A DNA stretch of 64,000 bases from JAAYUD01 sp041907665 (GTDB lineage Bacteria; Bacteroidota; Bacteroidia; Bacteroidales; Bacteroidaceae). The stretch spans positions 1 through 64,000 of the forward strand of contig JAYRGW010000004.1 of assembly GCA_041907665.1 (NCBI GenBank), in the 5' to 3' direction. This document shows, piece by piece, positions 1 through 9,900 of this stretch. A program made the position numbers and the translations under genes. The number at the start of each line of letters is the position of its first letter. The stretch's first letter is position 1. Below the pieces are notes generated by a model. It ran no database searches, was not told the DNA's origin, and saw only the letters and a program-made list of their open reading frames with translations.

Positions 1-73
1 ACTCATCATCTGACACAAAACGCTGGTAGAATTTGATTGAGTTCACGCCTTTGAATTGATTTCTGGTTTCCAT
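1..73 (-). mobile_element. IS1595-like transposase, N-terminal fragment cut by window edge
   Basis: Only the first 24 codons are inside the window, read leftward from an ATG at 71-73. The peptide begins METRNQFKGVNSIKFYQRF and continues into an acidic stretch (SDDE). This resembles the N-terminus of IS1595-family transposases, where a short 'F.gv.s..F..rF..de' segment precedes a zinc ribbon and the DDE nuclease domain. The catalytic part would lie to the left, so neither integrity nor activity can be judged. A TACCTTTG box (78-85, minus strand) sits almost on top of the ATG and would give a nearly leaderless transcript, or may be chance. Family assignment is from memory of a short N-terminus. 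Confidence 0.4.
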
Positions 74-516
74 GCTACAAAGGTAGCCATTCTATTTCAA
101 TTAGTGCGGTCTAAACGCCTATACCTATAACTTATTTCTCATATTATTTTATTTGATGTATTATTTAAGCCCTTTTAATTGATGTATTGTTATTATTAAA
201 ACCAGAACTACTTTCTCTAAGTATCGCATGCCCAAAATAGCAATTTTGCTCTAATAGACTAAAATCAGCATATTCATTTGGTATCCCAATAATCAATAAA
301 GAAGTACTGCAATAGCAAGAGAAAAAACACAAGAATCAGATTCGTTTTGCTAATGACAAGACAAACGTAAACTACACTATTCCAGATTAATGAACTCTTG
401 ACACGATAATTACAGTAAAAAGATCGTAAGCAAGCGGAGCTTTAATCGAAGGCTTATTGAGTCTTTTAATTATAAGCCCCGTTCACTTACGAACCTCTTG
501 AAAACAGTAGTACTAA
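74..516. other. Gene-free stretch between transposase fragment and susD
   Basis: This AT-rich interval of 443 bases has no convincing reading frame on either strand. Its only clear structure is the nested hairpin at 425-491, just downstream of the leftward susD gene. The rest may be insertion-sequence flank. Confidence 0.6.
425..491 (-). terminator. Nested hairpin downstream of susD
   Basis: An inner perfect 7-bp inverted repeat, GGCTTAT (451-457) and ATAAGCC (472-478), is enclosed by imperfect outer arms starting CGTAAG (425-430) and ending CTTACG (486-491). It lies 26 bases past the susD stop in the direction of transcription. It lacks a clear T-tract on the leftward side, so it could be a 3'-end stabilising structure rather than a classic intrinsic terminator. 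Confidence 0.4.
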
Positions 517-2544
517 CTAATCACCATTATTTCCCTGACTCCAGAATGGATTTTGTTTCAATACATTCTGTGAACGACGAACCTCATCACGATTAATTGG
601 ATATAAGAAGTAATTAATCTTAAACACTCTATTTTCTTCTTTGAAACGTTTCATACTATAATGCTTTCCATCAACAACAATAAACCCATTTGGATCTTCT
701 ACAGGACGCATTCCATTAATCATGCGCTGACACTTGGGATAAGGGCCATAACCTGCAGAGATAAAGTTCTGAGCGGCATTTTCTTCGTCCATTGAATTAT
801 ATGTAGATTCTTTTTCGAGCTCTTGTGGCTGAATGGGTTCTAAATAAAGACGAGTACGGAAGAAGCGCTTATTCTCATAGAAAAATTCCACCCGCCATTC
901 ACGATCTATGTAATCTTGCATGACAGAAGCGTCGGTCATAGCCTCTGGAGCCATAGGAGCCATGAAAGAACGTGCACGCACATTATTGATCATATCGTAG
1001 ATTTCTTTGTTAGGACCTTGAGTACGGTTTATAGCCTCAGCATATATGTATATAAACTCTGGAAGGCGCCAGATAGGATGAGTCACACTATATCCTGCAG
1101 TACTACCTCCTTTGATCCAATGCTCCTGAATAAATTTGCGCAAATAATACCCGGTTGTAGTAGCCTTGGTTGCACCAATTTTGTTTGTTCCGGTGGCTGT
1201 ATTAATATATTCTGTTGCATTTGCCGATTTATTACGGAAAGGAGCTCCCATATACAAAATATCACGATAAAAACGTGGGTCACGATTCACATACGGATCA
1301 GCATCATCATAATACTTATGTCCAGACTTACGATTGTACTTTTTATCAATTACAGTTCCATCATCAGCTTTTTTAGCTTGATCTGAGAAAATAGAATAAC
1401 CATAAACCTTTCCATCATCTCCTCTGGCAAGACATTCATACTCGTCGACTTGTTCCTGTACTGGTTGCATACGACTCTGTCCATCGCGACTTGGAGGATA
1501 CATATCGCCTACCCAGTTTTGGTCTTTTGTGGGATCAACAAACCACACCGCTTCATTCTGATAAAGATTCCAATTCTCCTCATTTGTCAAGAACATTCGA
1601 GAAAGACGTTCATATACAGTGCTGTTATTGTAATTCTGTTGATCCAGTCCACAAAGAAAATCTTGGTCCGTATAATTTTGATAAAGAGAGAAACGTTTCA
1701 CACCACGTACACTGAAATTAATAACAGCTTTCGCAGCCTCGGCAGCTTTGGTCCAACGGCTTGCATCATAAGTATATTTATTTTCAAACACACGCTTGCC
1801 AGTATAGTGATATTTATCAGAAGCCCCATTCCAAAGAGGACATGCATCCATATACCTAACCACGGCTATCAAGCCTAAACAAGCCCCTTGATCAACACGC
1901 CCGAAATCCTTATCGCCATTTTTATTCCAAGGATTCACATATTTCATAGCCCGCTGACAATCCGAACATATACTATCAACAACATCGTGAACACATTGTT
2001 GCGGATAATTGGATTGATCTCCTTGTTTAAATACAATAGTCATATAAGGTATTTCGCCATAGTCTTTCATTAATATATAATGAATATAAGCTCGCATAAA
2101 ATAGGCTTCACCGATACGTCTTTGTAAAGCTCCCGATTCCATGGGATCATCAGGCGTATTGTACTTTTTTACATTGGTCAGAAACAGATTCACTTGGCGA
2201 ATGGCAAAAAAAGCCTGACGCCATACATTATACAACGTATTGGATTCGCTCCAGTCGCCTTCATTAAATTCGTCCGTTATACGGTTTTCCACGTTGATAC
2301 CTTCACACTCATCAGTAGCGCCGGCCATTCCAAAATGAAAAAAGTAATTAATAGGCTTCTCTATATCAGCAGCTTCACCATAAACGTGAGTAAGAATTGC
2401 TTGAGCTTTGTCAAAGCGAGTAAAAACCTGTTCTTCCGTAACCTTATCGTCTGGTTCTCGATCCAAATAAGAATCATTACAAGAAGACAATACAGGCGCA
2501 GCCAGCAACAAGCCAATAAATAATTTAATATATTTTGTTTTCAT
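517..2544 (-). CDS. SusD/RagB-family outer-membrane glycan-binding lipoprotein
   Basis: This is a surface lipoprotein expected to form the lid over the adjacent SusC channel and to capture substrate oligomers. The N-terminus is a lipoprotein signal with lipobox LSSC and acceptor Cys22, followed by the SusD-typical YLDREPDD segment. The middle has the TPR-rich helical pattern with GEAYFMRAYIHY, and the C-terminal third carries PEFIYIYAEA and the WRVEFFYENKRF stretch typical of RagB/SusD C-termini. At 675 residues it is longer than many SusD proteins (about 500-600), so the ligand-facing loops may be enlarged. It lies 11 bases after susC and is the last gene of the operon. The ligand is not predictable from sequence. 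Confidence 0.93.
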   Translation of the reverse strand: MKTKYIKLFIGLLLAAPVLSSCNDSYLDREPDDKVTEEQVFTRFDKAQAILTHVYGEAADIEKPINYFFHFGMAGATDECEGINVENRITDEFNEGDWSESNTLYNVWRQAFFAIRQVNLFLTNVKKYNTPDDPMESGALQRRIGEAYFMRAYIHYILMKDYGEIPYMTIVFKQGDQSNYPQQCVHDVVDSICSDCQRAMKYVNPWNKNGDKDFGRVDQGACLGLIAVVRYMDACPLWNGASDKYHYTGKRVFENKYTYDASRWTKAAEAAKAVINFSVRGVKRFSLYQNYTDQDFLCGLDQQNYNNSTVYERLSRMFLTNEENWNLYQNEAVWFVDPTKDQNWVGDMYPPSRDGQSRMQPVQEQVDEYECLARGDDGKVYGYSIFSDQAKKADDGTVIDKKYNRKSGHKYYDDADPYVNRDPRFYRDILYMGAPFRNKSANATEYINTATGTNKIGATKATTTGYYLRKFIQEHWIKGGSTAGYSVTHPIWRLPEFIYIYAEAINRTQGPNKEIYDMINNVRARSFMAPMAPEAMTDASVMQDYIDREWRVEFFYENKRFFRTRLYLEPIQPQELEKESTYNSMDEENAAQNFISAGYGPYPKCQRMINGMRPVEDPNGFIVVDGKHYSMKRFKEENRVFKINYFLYPINRDEVRRSQNVLKQNPFWSQGNNGD

Positions 2545-2555
2545 ATTTCTTATTA

Positions 2556-5500
2556 TTAGAGAGTTAATTCGACACCAAAATTAAAGACCTTTAATATGGG
2601 ATATTGTCCACCCCAACCATTACCGGACTCGGGATCTATATCTACATTTTTCATTCTATCGAATGTCAGCAAATTCATACCTTGTGCATAAAAACGGATT
2701 TGCTCTATCTTGTATTTCGACAACCAACGTTGAGGAATGCGATAACCTATTTCGACTGTTTTTAAACGAAGATAGCTAGCATTGTAAACATACAAACTGC
2801 TATTGTCACGCTTATTAATATTGTCCTCCCCAAAATGCAAAGCAGGTAACTTTGCAGTCGAGGCCGTTTCAGAAGTCCAACGTTGCAAATGTATTTTTTT
2901 GACTTTACCAAATTGATCATTATCATATAGAGGGAAAGGATAAATGGCTGACGATGTCAACTGTTGATCGCAAATAGCAGATCCCTGCCACAGCATACTA
3001 AAATCAAAATTTTTATACTGAAATCCCATTGGAATACCAAACTGAATCTCCGGGAATTGAGGATTACCCACTGCAGTAATATCATTATCGTCAATGATAC
3101 CGTCACGATTCAAATCTTTATAGACACAATCACCGGGAATCATCGTACCCCATGATTGATAGCCTATTTTATTCAAACGATCCGCTTCAGCCTGATTGCG
3201 TACAAAATGATCGAATACATAATCATAATGTTCGCCCATACGATGACCTTCTTCACGTGTATAAGCATAACCTACAGGGAGAGTTGCCGAATAAATAATT
3301 TTATTACGCGAGTAGGTTAAGTTCGGACGAATCCAATATCTGAAGTTTCTATTTATCCGATCATTCCATGATAATTCCAGATCAACACCATGATTATTCA
3401 CCTTTCCACAGTTCACATAAGATGCATCTGCACCGACAACTTCCGAATAACTTAACTTTTTACCGACCAATTGAGTCACAATATCTGTACGATGTTCATC
3501 AAAAAAATCGATCGTCAATGCTAATCTTTCGCGCAACACGTGAATATCAAATCCAATATTCAGCTTCTTCGCTTTCTCCCATGTGATTTTCGGATTAGGC
3601 AAACCGCCTTCTTTGATACCACCGTATGAAGTTCCCAGATTGCTACCGAAGTTATAAGAATCGCCACCTTGATAATATGTAGTATATAAGAATCGCTGAC
3701 CTGCACAATAATCAGAACCCACAGTACCGTAAGAAGCTCTTACTTTCAAGAAATCCAACCAACTCTGAGTATTCTTCATAAATTTTTCATTTGTCACAAC
3801 CCAACCCACAGATAAAGCGGGAAAGAAACCATAACGATGACCAGGAGCAAAGTTTTCTGAACCATTATAGCCAAAATTGAATTCTGCCAAATAGCGTTTG
3901 TCATAATAGTAACTCAATCGTCCGGTCAAACCCTCTGTTGCATGAGGTATAGCATTATCATTCTTCTCGAGAGAGCGATTAAAAAGCAACATTGCAGAAA
4001 TCTCATGTACTTTATCAAAAGTCTGAGCCCAATCCATTTTGGCTTGATAATAAGTACGTGCATGAGACGTATTGTGAGAGAATGAATTACCAAGCGTTTG
4101 GTCTAAATCATACTTATTTCCTAAAGAGTACGATCCTAGATAATGCCCCGGAGTCATATAAATGGTAGAACCTACAGAAGGATAAAAGGTTGAATACATA
4201 GGAAACGTCGCATAGCCCTCATTATAAGTTCCCAAACTATTTTGCCTCCATGCTCCTTCAGAAGCATCGTAAGAAAATGTTCCCTCGATTTTCAAGCCTT
4301 GGACAAGCCAGCCGAGATCCCATCCCATAGAAAAGCTTCCATTCAGATAAGTATTCTTTTCATTCGTTTTACCACGGCGTATGAGTTCTCCTAAAATATT
4401 CAAACGGTTAGTGCCATCGCCATAAAGTAGTCCGTCAGGATGATTATTCATATAAACTCTATTATCCGGATCGGAGTTATTTTCTACTAAGATAGGCAAG
4501 TATGGGGCACGGGTACTAGCCAATTCCATCAACTTGGATGCCGACGATCCCATAGAAGTACGATCAGATATCTGCGCTGCCATATCCAATCGAACCCACC
4601 AACGTTTAGTTATATCAATATCAATATTCGATCGGAAATTATAACGTGTAAAATCTTGGTTTTTACGACTTACGTAATTATAATTACCACCTTGTGTGAA
4701 ATAGCCGGCTAAGACATAATAACGTGCTTTACTAGATCCGCCGCGTACAGACAAGCTATAATCTTGTTGAACACCCGGTTTGAATAACCAATTATAATAA
4801 TCATAGCTGTAACCATTTCCATCGGAGTTATCGCCTTTAGCCTTACGGAACTTATTAATAGCATCACCAGAGAAAAGGACTAGATCATTAACATTACTAT
4901 TATCACGATGAGCGTCATTCAGTTTGGCCTCATTATAAAGAGTTGCATAATCTGCCGATCCCAAATATTTAGGAAAACTCACAGGAGAGTTAACACCAAA
5001 AGCAGCTTTGAAACTGACAGAAGCCTTTTCTGAAGCAGAACCACGTTTTGTCGAAATAACAATTACGCCGTTTGCACCGCGAATACCATAAGCCGCAGTT
5101 GCAGCTGCATCTTTCAATATCGTAAAAGATTCGATTTCCTCAGCCGATATATAATTCAAATCGCGTTCTACACCATCAATAATGATAATAGGGCTCTGAT
5201 CCCCATAAGTAGACTTGCCGCGAATATAAATTTCGGCTTTATCCACACCCGGTTCACCACCTCCAAACTGAGTAGCAATTAAACCAGGAAGACGACCAGC
5301 CAATGCATTGTTAATATTAGCCGTAGGGCTTTGTTTAAGATCTTTCGTAGTAATAGTAGCAACAGAACCAATCATTGTCTCTTTCCTTTGTTTGGTATAA
5401 CCCACGACTACAACCTCTTCCAACGCCTTGGAGTCTTCCACTAATGCTACATCAACAATCTTTTTACCTTTTACATTGACTTCTTTCGTTGCATAACCAA

Positions 5501-5789
5501 TATAAGAAAAAGCCAAAGTCGCTTCACTGTAAGGTATAGCAATAGAATACTTACCATTCACATCGGTAATAGCACCAACGCCGGTTCCACTAACCTTTAC
5601 ATTAACGCCAATTAATGGCTCCTTTGAATTCTGGTCTATTACCGTACCTGTAACGATCAGTTTCTTCTGTTGTAACACATTATTATTTATGTCAACAGCA
5701 AAAGCAGAACTTCCTCCACAAAACAAGCAGAGTGCAAGAACAACTACAAAACACTTAAGCCTTCCTACAATTCGTATAATATTTTCCAT
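2556..5789 (-). CDS. SusC/RagA-family TonB-dependent outer-membrane transporter
   Basis: This 1077-residue outer-membrane importer is energised by TonB and paired with the SusD lipoprotein downstream. A signal peptide (about residues 1-31) is followed by a carboxypeptidase-regulatory-like domain (about 45-120, with GTVIDQNSKEPLIGVNV), a TonB-box-like EEVVVVGY, a plug domain with IIIIDGVERDL and AAYGIRGANGVIVISTKRG, and a long beta-barrel ending GVELTL. Unlike the second SusC in this window it has no STN domain, so it is not expected to signal through a FecR/ECF pair, and none is encoded nearby. It is third in a leftward operon, 13 bases after the GH76-like gene. Confidence 0.95.
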   Translation of the reverse strand: MENIIRIVGRLKCFVVVLALCLFCGGSSAFAVDINNNVLQQKKLIVTGTVIDQNSKEPLIGVNVKVSGTGVGAITDVNGKYSIAIPYSEATLAFSYIGYATKEVNVKGKKIVDVALVEDSKALEEVVVVGYTKQRKETMIGSVATITTKDLKQSPTANINNALAGRLPGLIATQFGGGEPGVDKAEIYIRGKSTYGDQSPIIIIDGVERDLNYISAEEIESFTILKDAAATAAYGIRGANGVIVISTKRGSASEKASVSFKAAFGVNSPVSFPKYLGSADYATLYNEAKLNDAHRDNSNVNDLVLFSGDAINKFRKAKGDNSDGNGYSYDYYNWLFKPGVQQDYSLSVRGGSSKARYYVLAGYFTQGGNYNYVSRKNQDFTRYNFRSNIDIDITKRWWVRLDMAAQISDRTSMGSSASKLMELASTRAPYLPILVENNSDPDNRVYMNNHPDGLLYGDGTNRLNILGELIRRGKTNEKNTYLNGSFSMGWDLGWLVQGLKIEGTFSYDASEGAWRQNSLGTYNEGYATFPMYSTFYPSVGSTIYMTPGHYLGSYSLGNKYDLDQTLGNSFSHNTSHARTYYQAKMDWAQTFDKVHEISAMLLFNRSLEKNDNAIPHATEGLTGRLSYYYDKRYLAEFNFGYNGSENFAPGHRYGFFPALSVGWVVTNEKFMKNTQSWLDFLKVRASYGTVGSDYCAGQRFLYTTYYQGGDSYNFGSNLGTSYGGIKEGGLPNPKITWEKAKKLNIGFDIHVLRERLALTIDFFDEHRTDIVTQLVGKKLSYSEVVGADASYVNCGKVNNHGVDLELSWNDRINRNFRYWIRPNLTYSRNKIIYSATLPVGYAYTREEGHRMGEHYDYVFDHFVRNQAEADRLNKIGYQSWGTMIPGDCVYKDLNRDGIIDDNDITAVGNPQFPEIQFGIPMGFQYKNFDFSMLWQGSAICDQQLTSSAIYPFPLYDNDQFGKVKKIHLQRWTSETASTAKLPALHFGEDNINKRDNSSLYVYNASYLRLKTVEIGYRIPQRWLSKYKIEQIRFYAQGMNLLTFDRMKNVDIDPESGNGWGGQYPILKVFNFGVELTL

Positions 5790-5802
5790 TATATTATCAA
5801 TT

Positions 5803-7131
5803 TTAATTCTTATTTTTACTCAATTCTGCTTTCATCTCAACCAAAGTAGCACCTGCTACTTCAGCCTCAAGAGAAACAACTTTTTTCGAAACATAAGGAT
5901 CGCTGACATCAGTACTCGATACATATTCTCCAGTGTAAGGTGCTTCATACCAACGCGTCCCCCATAAGCAAGATTCATTTTCCTGTCCATATAGCCAAAT
6001 AGACTCAACATTATTATCCAAACAAATCCGATAAGTTTTAGTCTCTGCATTATCCGATATTCCTATTAAATCTTTTAGATAACGGAAGAATATTCCACGA
6101 TAAAGCATCATAGAACGGTCTACAGCACCTGGCAATGCTACATAATCCGGCATGAACACAGGGAATTGCTTATATATAATCTGGCGTGAAGTTGAATAAG
6201 AACCATAAACTTGAAATTGTGCAAACAAATTGGCATACTTCAAATATTGAGCTTTAGCATCTTTATCGCTCGAGTGATTATAAAGAGCGAGGCTAGCACC
6301 TATCATAAGTCCTTGACTGGCACTGTACGACGTTTTGTCTTGAGACTGTATAGTAGTACCTAATTCGTCCATATTAACAGATTCATAAACCTGACCACTT
6401 CCATCGAATAGATTTTGTTCCAGGAACGAAAAAATATGTGATGCAAAATCTAAACACGACTGATCATTAGTAGCATTAAAAAGTCTTTCTGCAAATATCA
6501 CTGCAGTAGCATTAGATAATGCCGTACGCATATCAGTTTGAGAAGCCGAAACCGGTACACCAATAGCACCGGGAATTGGTTTTTCTGAAGGATCAGTGCC
6601 TGATTGCTTAGAGGTGGCAGCTTCTGTAATAACTGTAAAAATATTCTTAGCAGCAGTCAGATATGCATCATTTTTACTTGCCGTATAAAGTCGCAATAAT
6701 GTAATACCCATAAACTCCGAATTGGCATATGAAGCATTATCCATGTAGCTTTGCCCATTGGCAGCATAAACCGAGGCAAGTATCGATTCAGCTTTAGTAA
6801 GATAATCATTGGTACCAGTGCGATTATAAGCATCTAGCAAAACATCAATCGCCTGAGATTGAGCAATCAAAGACACGTTACCTTTTACAAACTGTTCGCT
6901 TTTATCGCCCCCTTGGGTCATATCCCACCATACTTCGTTGCAGAAATAAGTATTATCAGGCAAAAAGTCCGTAGATAAAATCTTAGAACATTTATTAGCA
7001 GCTGTATTCCAATCAAGGTTAAGATTCGCTGTCATATCCGAAGAACCGTGATAAATATCTGTTTCATCCTTTATGCTACACGAGAAAAGAGAAACAGAAG
7101 ACAACGCAATTAATAATAATTTATTTTTCAT
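5803..7131 (-). CDS. GH76-like lipoprotein, catalytic aspartate pair apparently missing
   Basis: This 442-residue protein has a lipoprotein signal (lipobox LFSC, Cys18) and the repeating helical pattern of the GH76 (alpha/alpha)6 barrel. Recognisable segments are EFMGITLLRLYTASKNDAYL (about 139-158), the FASHIFSFLEQNLFDGSGQVY region (about 229-249), SYSASQGLMIGASLALY (about 268-284) and YRGIFFRYLKDL near 345. GH76 enzymes are endo-alpha-1,6-mannanases whose catalytic Asp-Asp pair lies just before the 'LALLRAY' helix. Here the equivalent positions read Ala136-Asn137, which suggests a non-hydrolytic, glycan-binding role or a divergent activity. It lies between the SusE-like lipoprotein and susC. 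The family call is fairly firm; loss of catalysis is inferred by hand alignment. Confidence 0.75.
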   Translation of the reverse strand: MKNKLLLIALSSVSLFSCSIKDETDIYHGSSDMTANLNLDWNTAANKCSKILSTDFLPDNTYFCNEVWWDMTQGGDKSEQFVKGNVSLIAQSQAIDVLLDAYNRTGTNDYLTKAESILASVYAANGQSYMDNASYANSEFMGITLLRLYTASKNDAYLTAAKNIFTVITEAATSKQSGTDPSEKPIPGAIGVPVSASQTDMRTALSNATAVIFAERLFNATNDQSCLDFASHIFSFLEQNLFDGSGQVYESVNMDELGTTIQSQDKTSYSASQGLMIGASLALYNHSSDKDAKAQYLKYANLFAQFQVYGSYSTSRQIIYKQFPVFMPDYVALPGAVDRSMMLYRGIFFRYLKDLIGISDNAETKTYRICLDNNVESIWLYGQENESCLWGTRWYEAPYTGEYVSSTDVSDPYVSKKVVSLEAEVAGATLVEMKAELSKNKN

Positions 7132-7148
7132 TGTCGCAATTAGTTATT

Positions 7149-7739
7149 TCATTTTATAGTAATATAATGTACCCTATTTTCCTTGTCAATATAATAAGGT
7201 AGCGGTACATTCAGATTTAAAGATTTAATTCCTTCCGCAACTGACGGGCGTAAAACTTTAAAATACCCCGTAACAGTACTTAGACTTGAATCCATACCAC
7301 AGTAGGCACGTACTTTCCATGAAAGTGTCCCTATTTGATCGGCACCGATACCTGCAGCAGCGGCAATCTTATCAATATTCGAATGGCTCAAGGTCAACAA
7401 CGTATCAACCCCTTCTTCATCAGCGATTTTAACAGAAAGTAGAGCCGCATCCGATTTTCCCGTATACGTTTCATTTTCTACACCAAAAAGAGCTTCATAC
7501 CGCACTAACATTTTACTGCCTTTACGCAAAGCAGATGGTTTCCAACTAAAGATTTCACTTCCTGACGACAAAACTAAAAGATCATAGCCGGCCCAAGAAG
7601 TTAAAGAGGTTACAGGGGTGGGTGTGTAAATTCTCTCAAACTGATTGGCGTCAGTCAAATCTCGTGTCATCGTTTCTTGTTCGCAAGAAACAAACAAGAA
7701 AACCAAGGAGAACAATACTAAATAAAGACTGTTTTTCAT
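7149..7739 (-). CDS. SusE-like outer-membrane lipoprotein
   Basis: This protein of about 196 residues has a lipoprotein signal (VLFSLVFLFVSC) and one beta-sandwich of the kind found at the N-terminus of SusE/SusF proteins: a tryptophan-containing 'W.p.alr.gs.m.v.Y' stretch, then LSVKIADEEG and LTLSHSNIDKIAAAAG. The start at 7739 is preferred over the in-frame ATG at 7760 because it puts a short basic n-region directly before the signal peptide. It lacks the carbohydrate-binding modules of full SusE/F, so it may act as a scaffold or a minimal surface glycan-binding protein. It is the first gene of the leftward operon, an unusual position, since SusE-like genes normally follow susD. Confidence 0.65.
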   Translation of the reverse strand: MKNSLYLVLFSLVFLFVSCEQETMTRDLTDANQFERIYTPTPVTSLTSWAGYDLLVLSSGSEIFSWKPSALRKGSKMLVRYEALFGVENETYTGKSDAALLSVKIADEEGVDTLLTLSHSNIDKIAAAAGIGADQIGTLSWKVRAYCGMDSSLSTVTGYFKVLRPSVAEGIKSLNLNVPLPYYIDKENRVHYITIK

Positions 7740-8157
7740 TGATAATTTATTATTAAACATTATTTCAAGATTTTATGCTAACATTTTTAATTGGCAGCGA
7801 ATTTAAGTTAAGAATAATAATCGCGTATGACAACAAGCTGTAACATTTCACCAATAGCACAAAAAGTTACTTTTTTGTCGCAGAGATTAACTTTTATAAG
7901 ATGGAGAGCAGAAATAATTGTATCCAGAAGAACAATATTTTGAGGTCAAAACAAAGTCATATAAGAAACAATACAAAAGACTATCTATACTATAAAGTAG
8001 TATTGTAGTAATGAATAAAAGTAAAGATTCTAGCCTATTTATTACATATTACTGACAAAGAAAAGAATTGAAGCCCTATCATATATCACACAGAATATAC
8101 ATCATCTATTTTTGCAATATAAAACATCGAATTCTTAAATCATTTATATTTTAAACT
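7740..8157. other. Divergent intergenic region between the SusCD operon and the LamG/calpain unit
   Basis: This 418-base AT-rich region must hold promoters for both directions but has no gene. On the plus strand TATTTTTG (8107-8114) fits the Bacteroides -7 consensus about 44 bases before the 8158 start, without a good -33 partner. No clear -7 box is visible for the leftward operon. A short palindrome, ACAAAAAG-TTA-CTTTTTTGT (7859-7878), resembles one at 27149-27172. Confidence 0.55.
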
Positions 8158-9765
8158 ATGAAAATATTAAAGTATTTTACGACTTTACTTCCAATGATTT
8201 GTTTTTCATTGGGGTTAGTTTCATGTAGCAACAACGCAAATGATCTCAGTTATGGGGAAATAAACTATACTCCCATAAAATTGAGTACTGACCATGTATC
8301 TCTTTACGAAGAGGATGGACAAACCTCGCAAACAGTTCAGATAAAAAGTGGAGAAGGTACATTTACAGTAGAATCAGAGAATGAGAACATTGCAAAAGCT
8401 ACTATAAAAGACAAAACCATTACCATAAACATCGGGAATAAAAGCGGTGCAACAACAGTCATCGTATCCGGTGAGAACAATCAAAGAGGAGAGATCACTA
8501 TTAATAGTGGTATATACGGTTTAACAGTAGACAAGACATCATTGAATATGAAACCCGGTGAAAAGACCACTGTCAAAATCCTTTCAGGCAATTTCAATTA
8601 TGCTGGAAAAGAATTGAAAGTTGAAGCCATAAATGATGCAGGAGACGAAAGTGCCCATTTTGATACAAAAGCCAATGTTCTTTGGCCTGATCCGGAACGT
8701 ACATCGATGGTCATTAAAGCATTGAAAGCCGGGAAAACAACCATCAAAATTACTGATACTAAAGGAAAGACATGTGAGATTGCGCTAAATGTTCTTGATA
8801 TAGAACTAAACAACTTAGCACTTAGCAAGTCTGTAGTCAACTTGTATGGCATCGGCAACGATGACGTTGATATCGTAAACGGTAACGCCGATTATCTTTG
8901 GGCGGTTGGAGACAAGAGCATTGTCAATGTGATTAATACAGGCACTGAAGCAAAACCCCATTTCTCTCTCAAAGCTCAAAAAGTAGGTTCCACAACACTT
9001 ACAGTTACAGACAATCTAACAGGACAAGTCAAAACAGTTTTAATAAATGTATTGGCATATTCTGGCGTCGGAGCTCAATTGCCTTCAGACAAGTGGCTGA
9101 GTATCGATTTCAAATCTTATGCAGCAGCATATCCTGACAAAGTAGACAATTGGACCAAGATTCCAGAATTCACATGGGAAATAGAAGCACGTTACAATGC
9201 AGGTAGCAGTGGCTCCACACTGATGGGAATAGAAGGACAGATATTGGCAAGAGCGCCCTTCAATACCAACAATAAATATATCTCTATGAGTATCGGAGAC
9301 CACCCCATCGTTTGGGTTCCTACAGAATTAAGCAATAATAAATGGTATCGCTTTGTTTTTGTGGTAAGTTACACCAACAAAACGATTGATATCTATATAA
9401 ATGGTGAAAAGCAACCCACTCAAAAAACAGGTGGCGACACATTCCCCAACGGGGGGATGAACCTAACGAATCTCAATAGTAACGAAAACAATCTATTCGG
9501 TATTGGTAGAGCTTGTGGTGGGCGTTACATGAATGGAGCCATACGCTACTTACGTATGTGGACTAGATGTTTAAGCGATAAAGAGATTAAGGATTTTGAT
9601 AATCAACCGTATGTAGATCCATCGTCTGCTAACTTACTTGCCGAGTGGGTTTTCGAAGGAGACACAGGCGCTTCATCATTTTCGGCTCTAAATGAACCAT
9701 ATTTCAAAGCATTTGTCCAAGGAGGCGATGGCGGTATAGATGCATACGAAACTCCTAACTTCTAA
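8158..9765 (+). CDS. Surface lipoprotein with Ig-like repeats and a LamG-like C-terminal domain
   Basis: This 535-residue protein has a lipoprotein signal (lipobox GLVSC, Cys23). About three bacterial Ig-like (BIG2-type) beta-sandwiches follow, roughly residues 33-115, 117-213 and 214-299. They are recognisable by repeats of 'l.ls...v.l...' and 'k.Gkttikitd..g.....v.V'. The C-terminal 230 residues look like a LamG/concanavalin A-like sandwich (WEIEARYNAG, KWYRFVFVV, IDIYINGEKQ, IRYLRMWTRCLSDKEI), a fold that usually binds carbohydrate or host glycoprotein. No catalytic motif was seen. It is divergent from the SusCD operon and upstream of the calpain-like gene, so it may be a surface glycan-binding protein of that system. 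Confidence 0.75.
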   Translation: MKILKYFTTLLPMICFSLGLVSCSNNANDLSYGEINYTPIKLSTDHVSLYEEDGQTSQTVQIKSGEGTFTVESENENIAKATIKDKTITINIGNKSGATTVIVSGENNQRGEITINSGIYGLTVDKTSLNMKPGEKTTVKILSGNFNYAGKELKVEAINDAGDESAHFDTKANVLWPDPERTSMVIKALKAGKTTIKITDTKGKTCEIALNVLDIELNNLALSKSVVNLYGIGNDDVDIVNGNADYLWAVGDKSIVNVINTGTEAKPHFSLKAQKVGSTTLTVTDNLTGQVKTVLINVLAYSGVGAQLPSDKWLSIDFKSYAAAYPDKVDNWTKIPEFTWEIEARYNAGSSGSTLMGIEGQILARAPFNTNNKYISMSIGDHPIVWVPTELSNNKWYRFVFVVSYTNKTIDIYINGEKQPTQKTGGDTFPNGGMNLTNLNSNENNLFGIGRACGGRYMNGAIRYLRMWTRCLSDKEIKDFDNQPYVDPSSANLLAEWVFEGDTGASSFSALNEPYFKAFVQGGDGGIDAYETPNF

Positions 9766-9900
9766 ATTTTAATTCTAAAACGATAAACAACAAAATTTTA
9801 TTTTGTCTATATTTGCTTTTACTTATTCCACTTATATAAAACCATCTTAAAGAAATTGGTAATGGCGTTTTTAATAAAAGCAAGTTTTAGAAGTTAAGAC

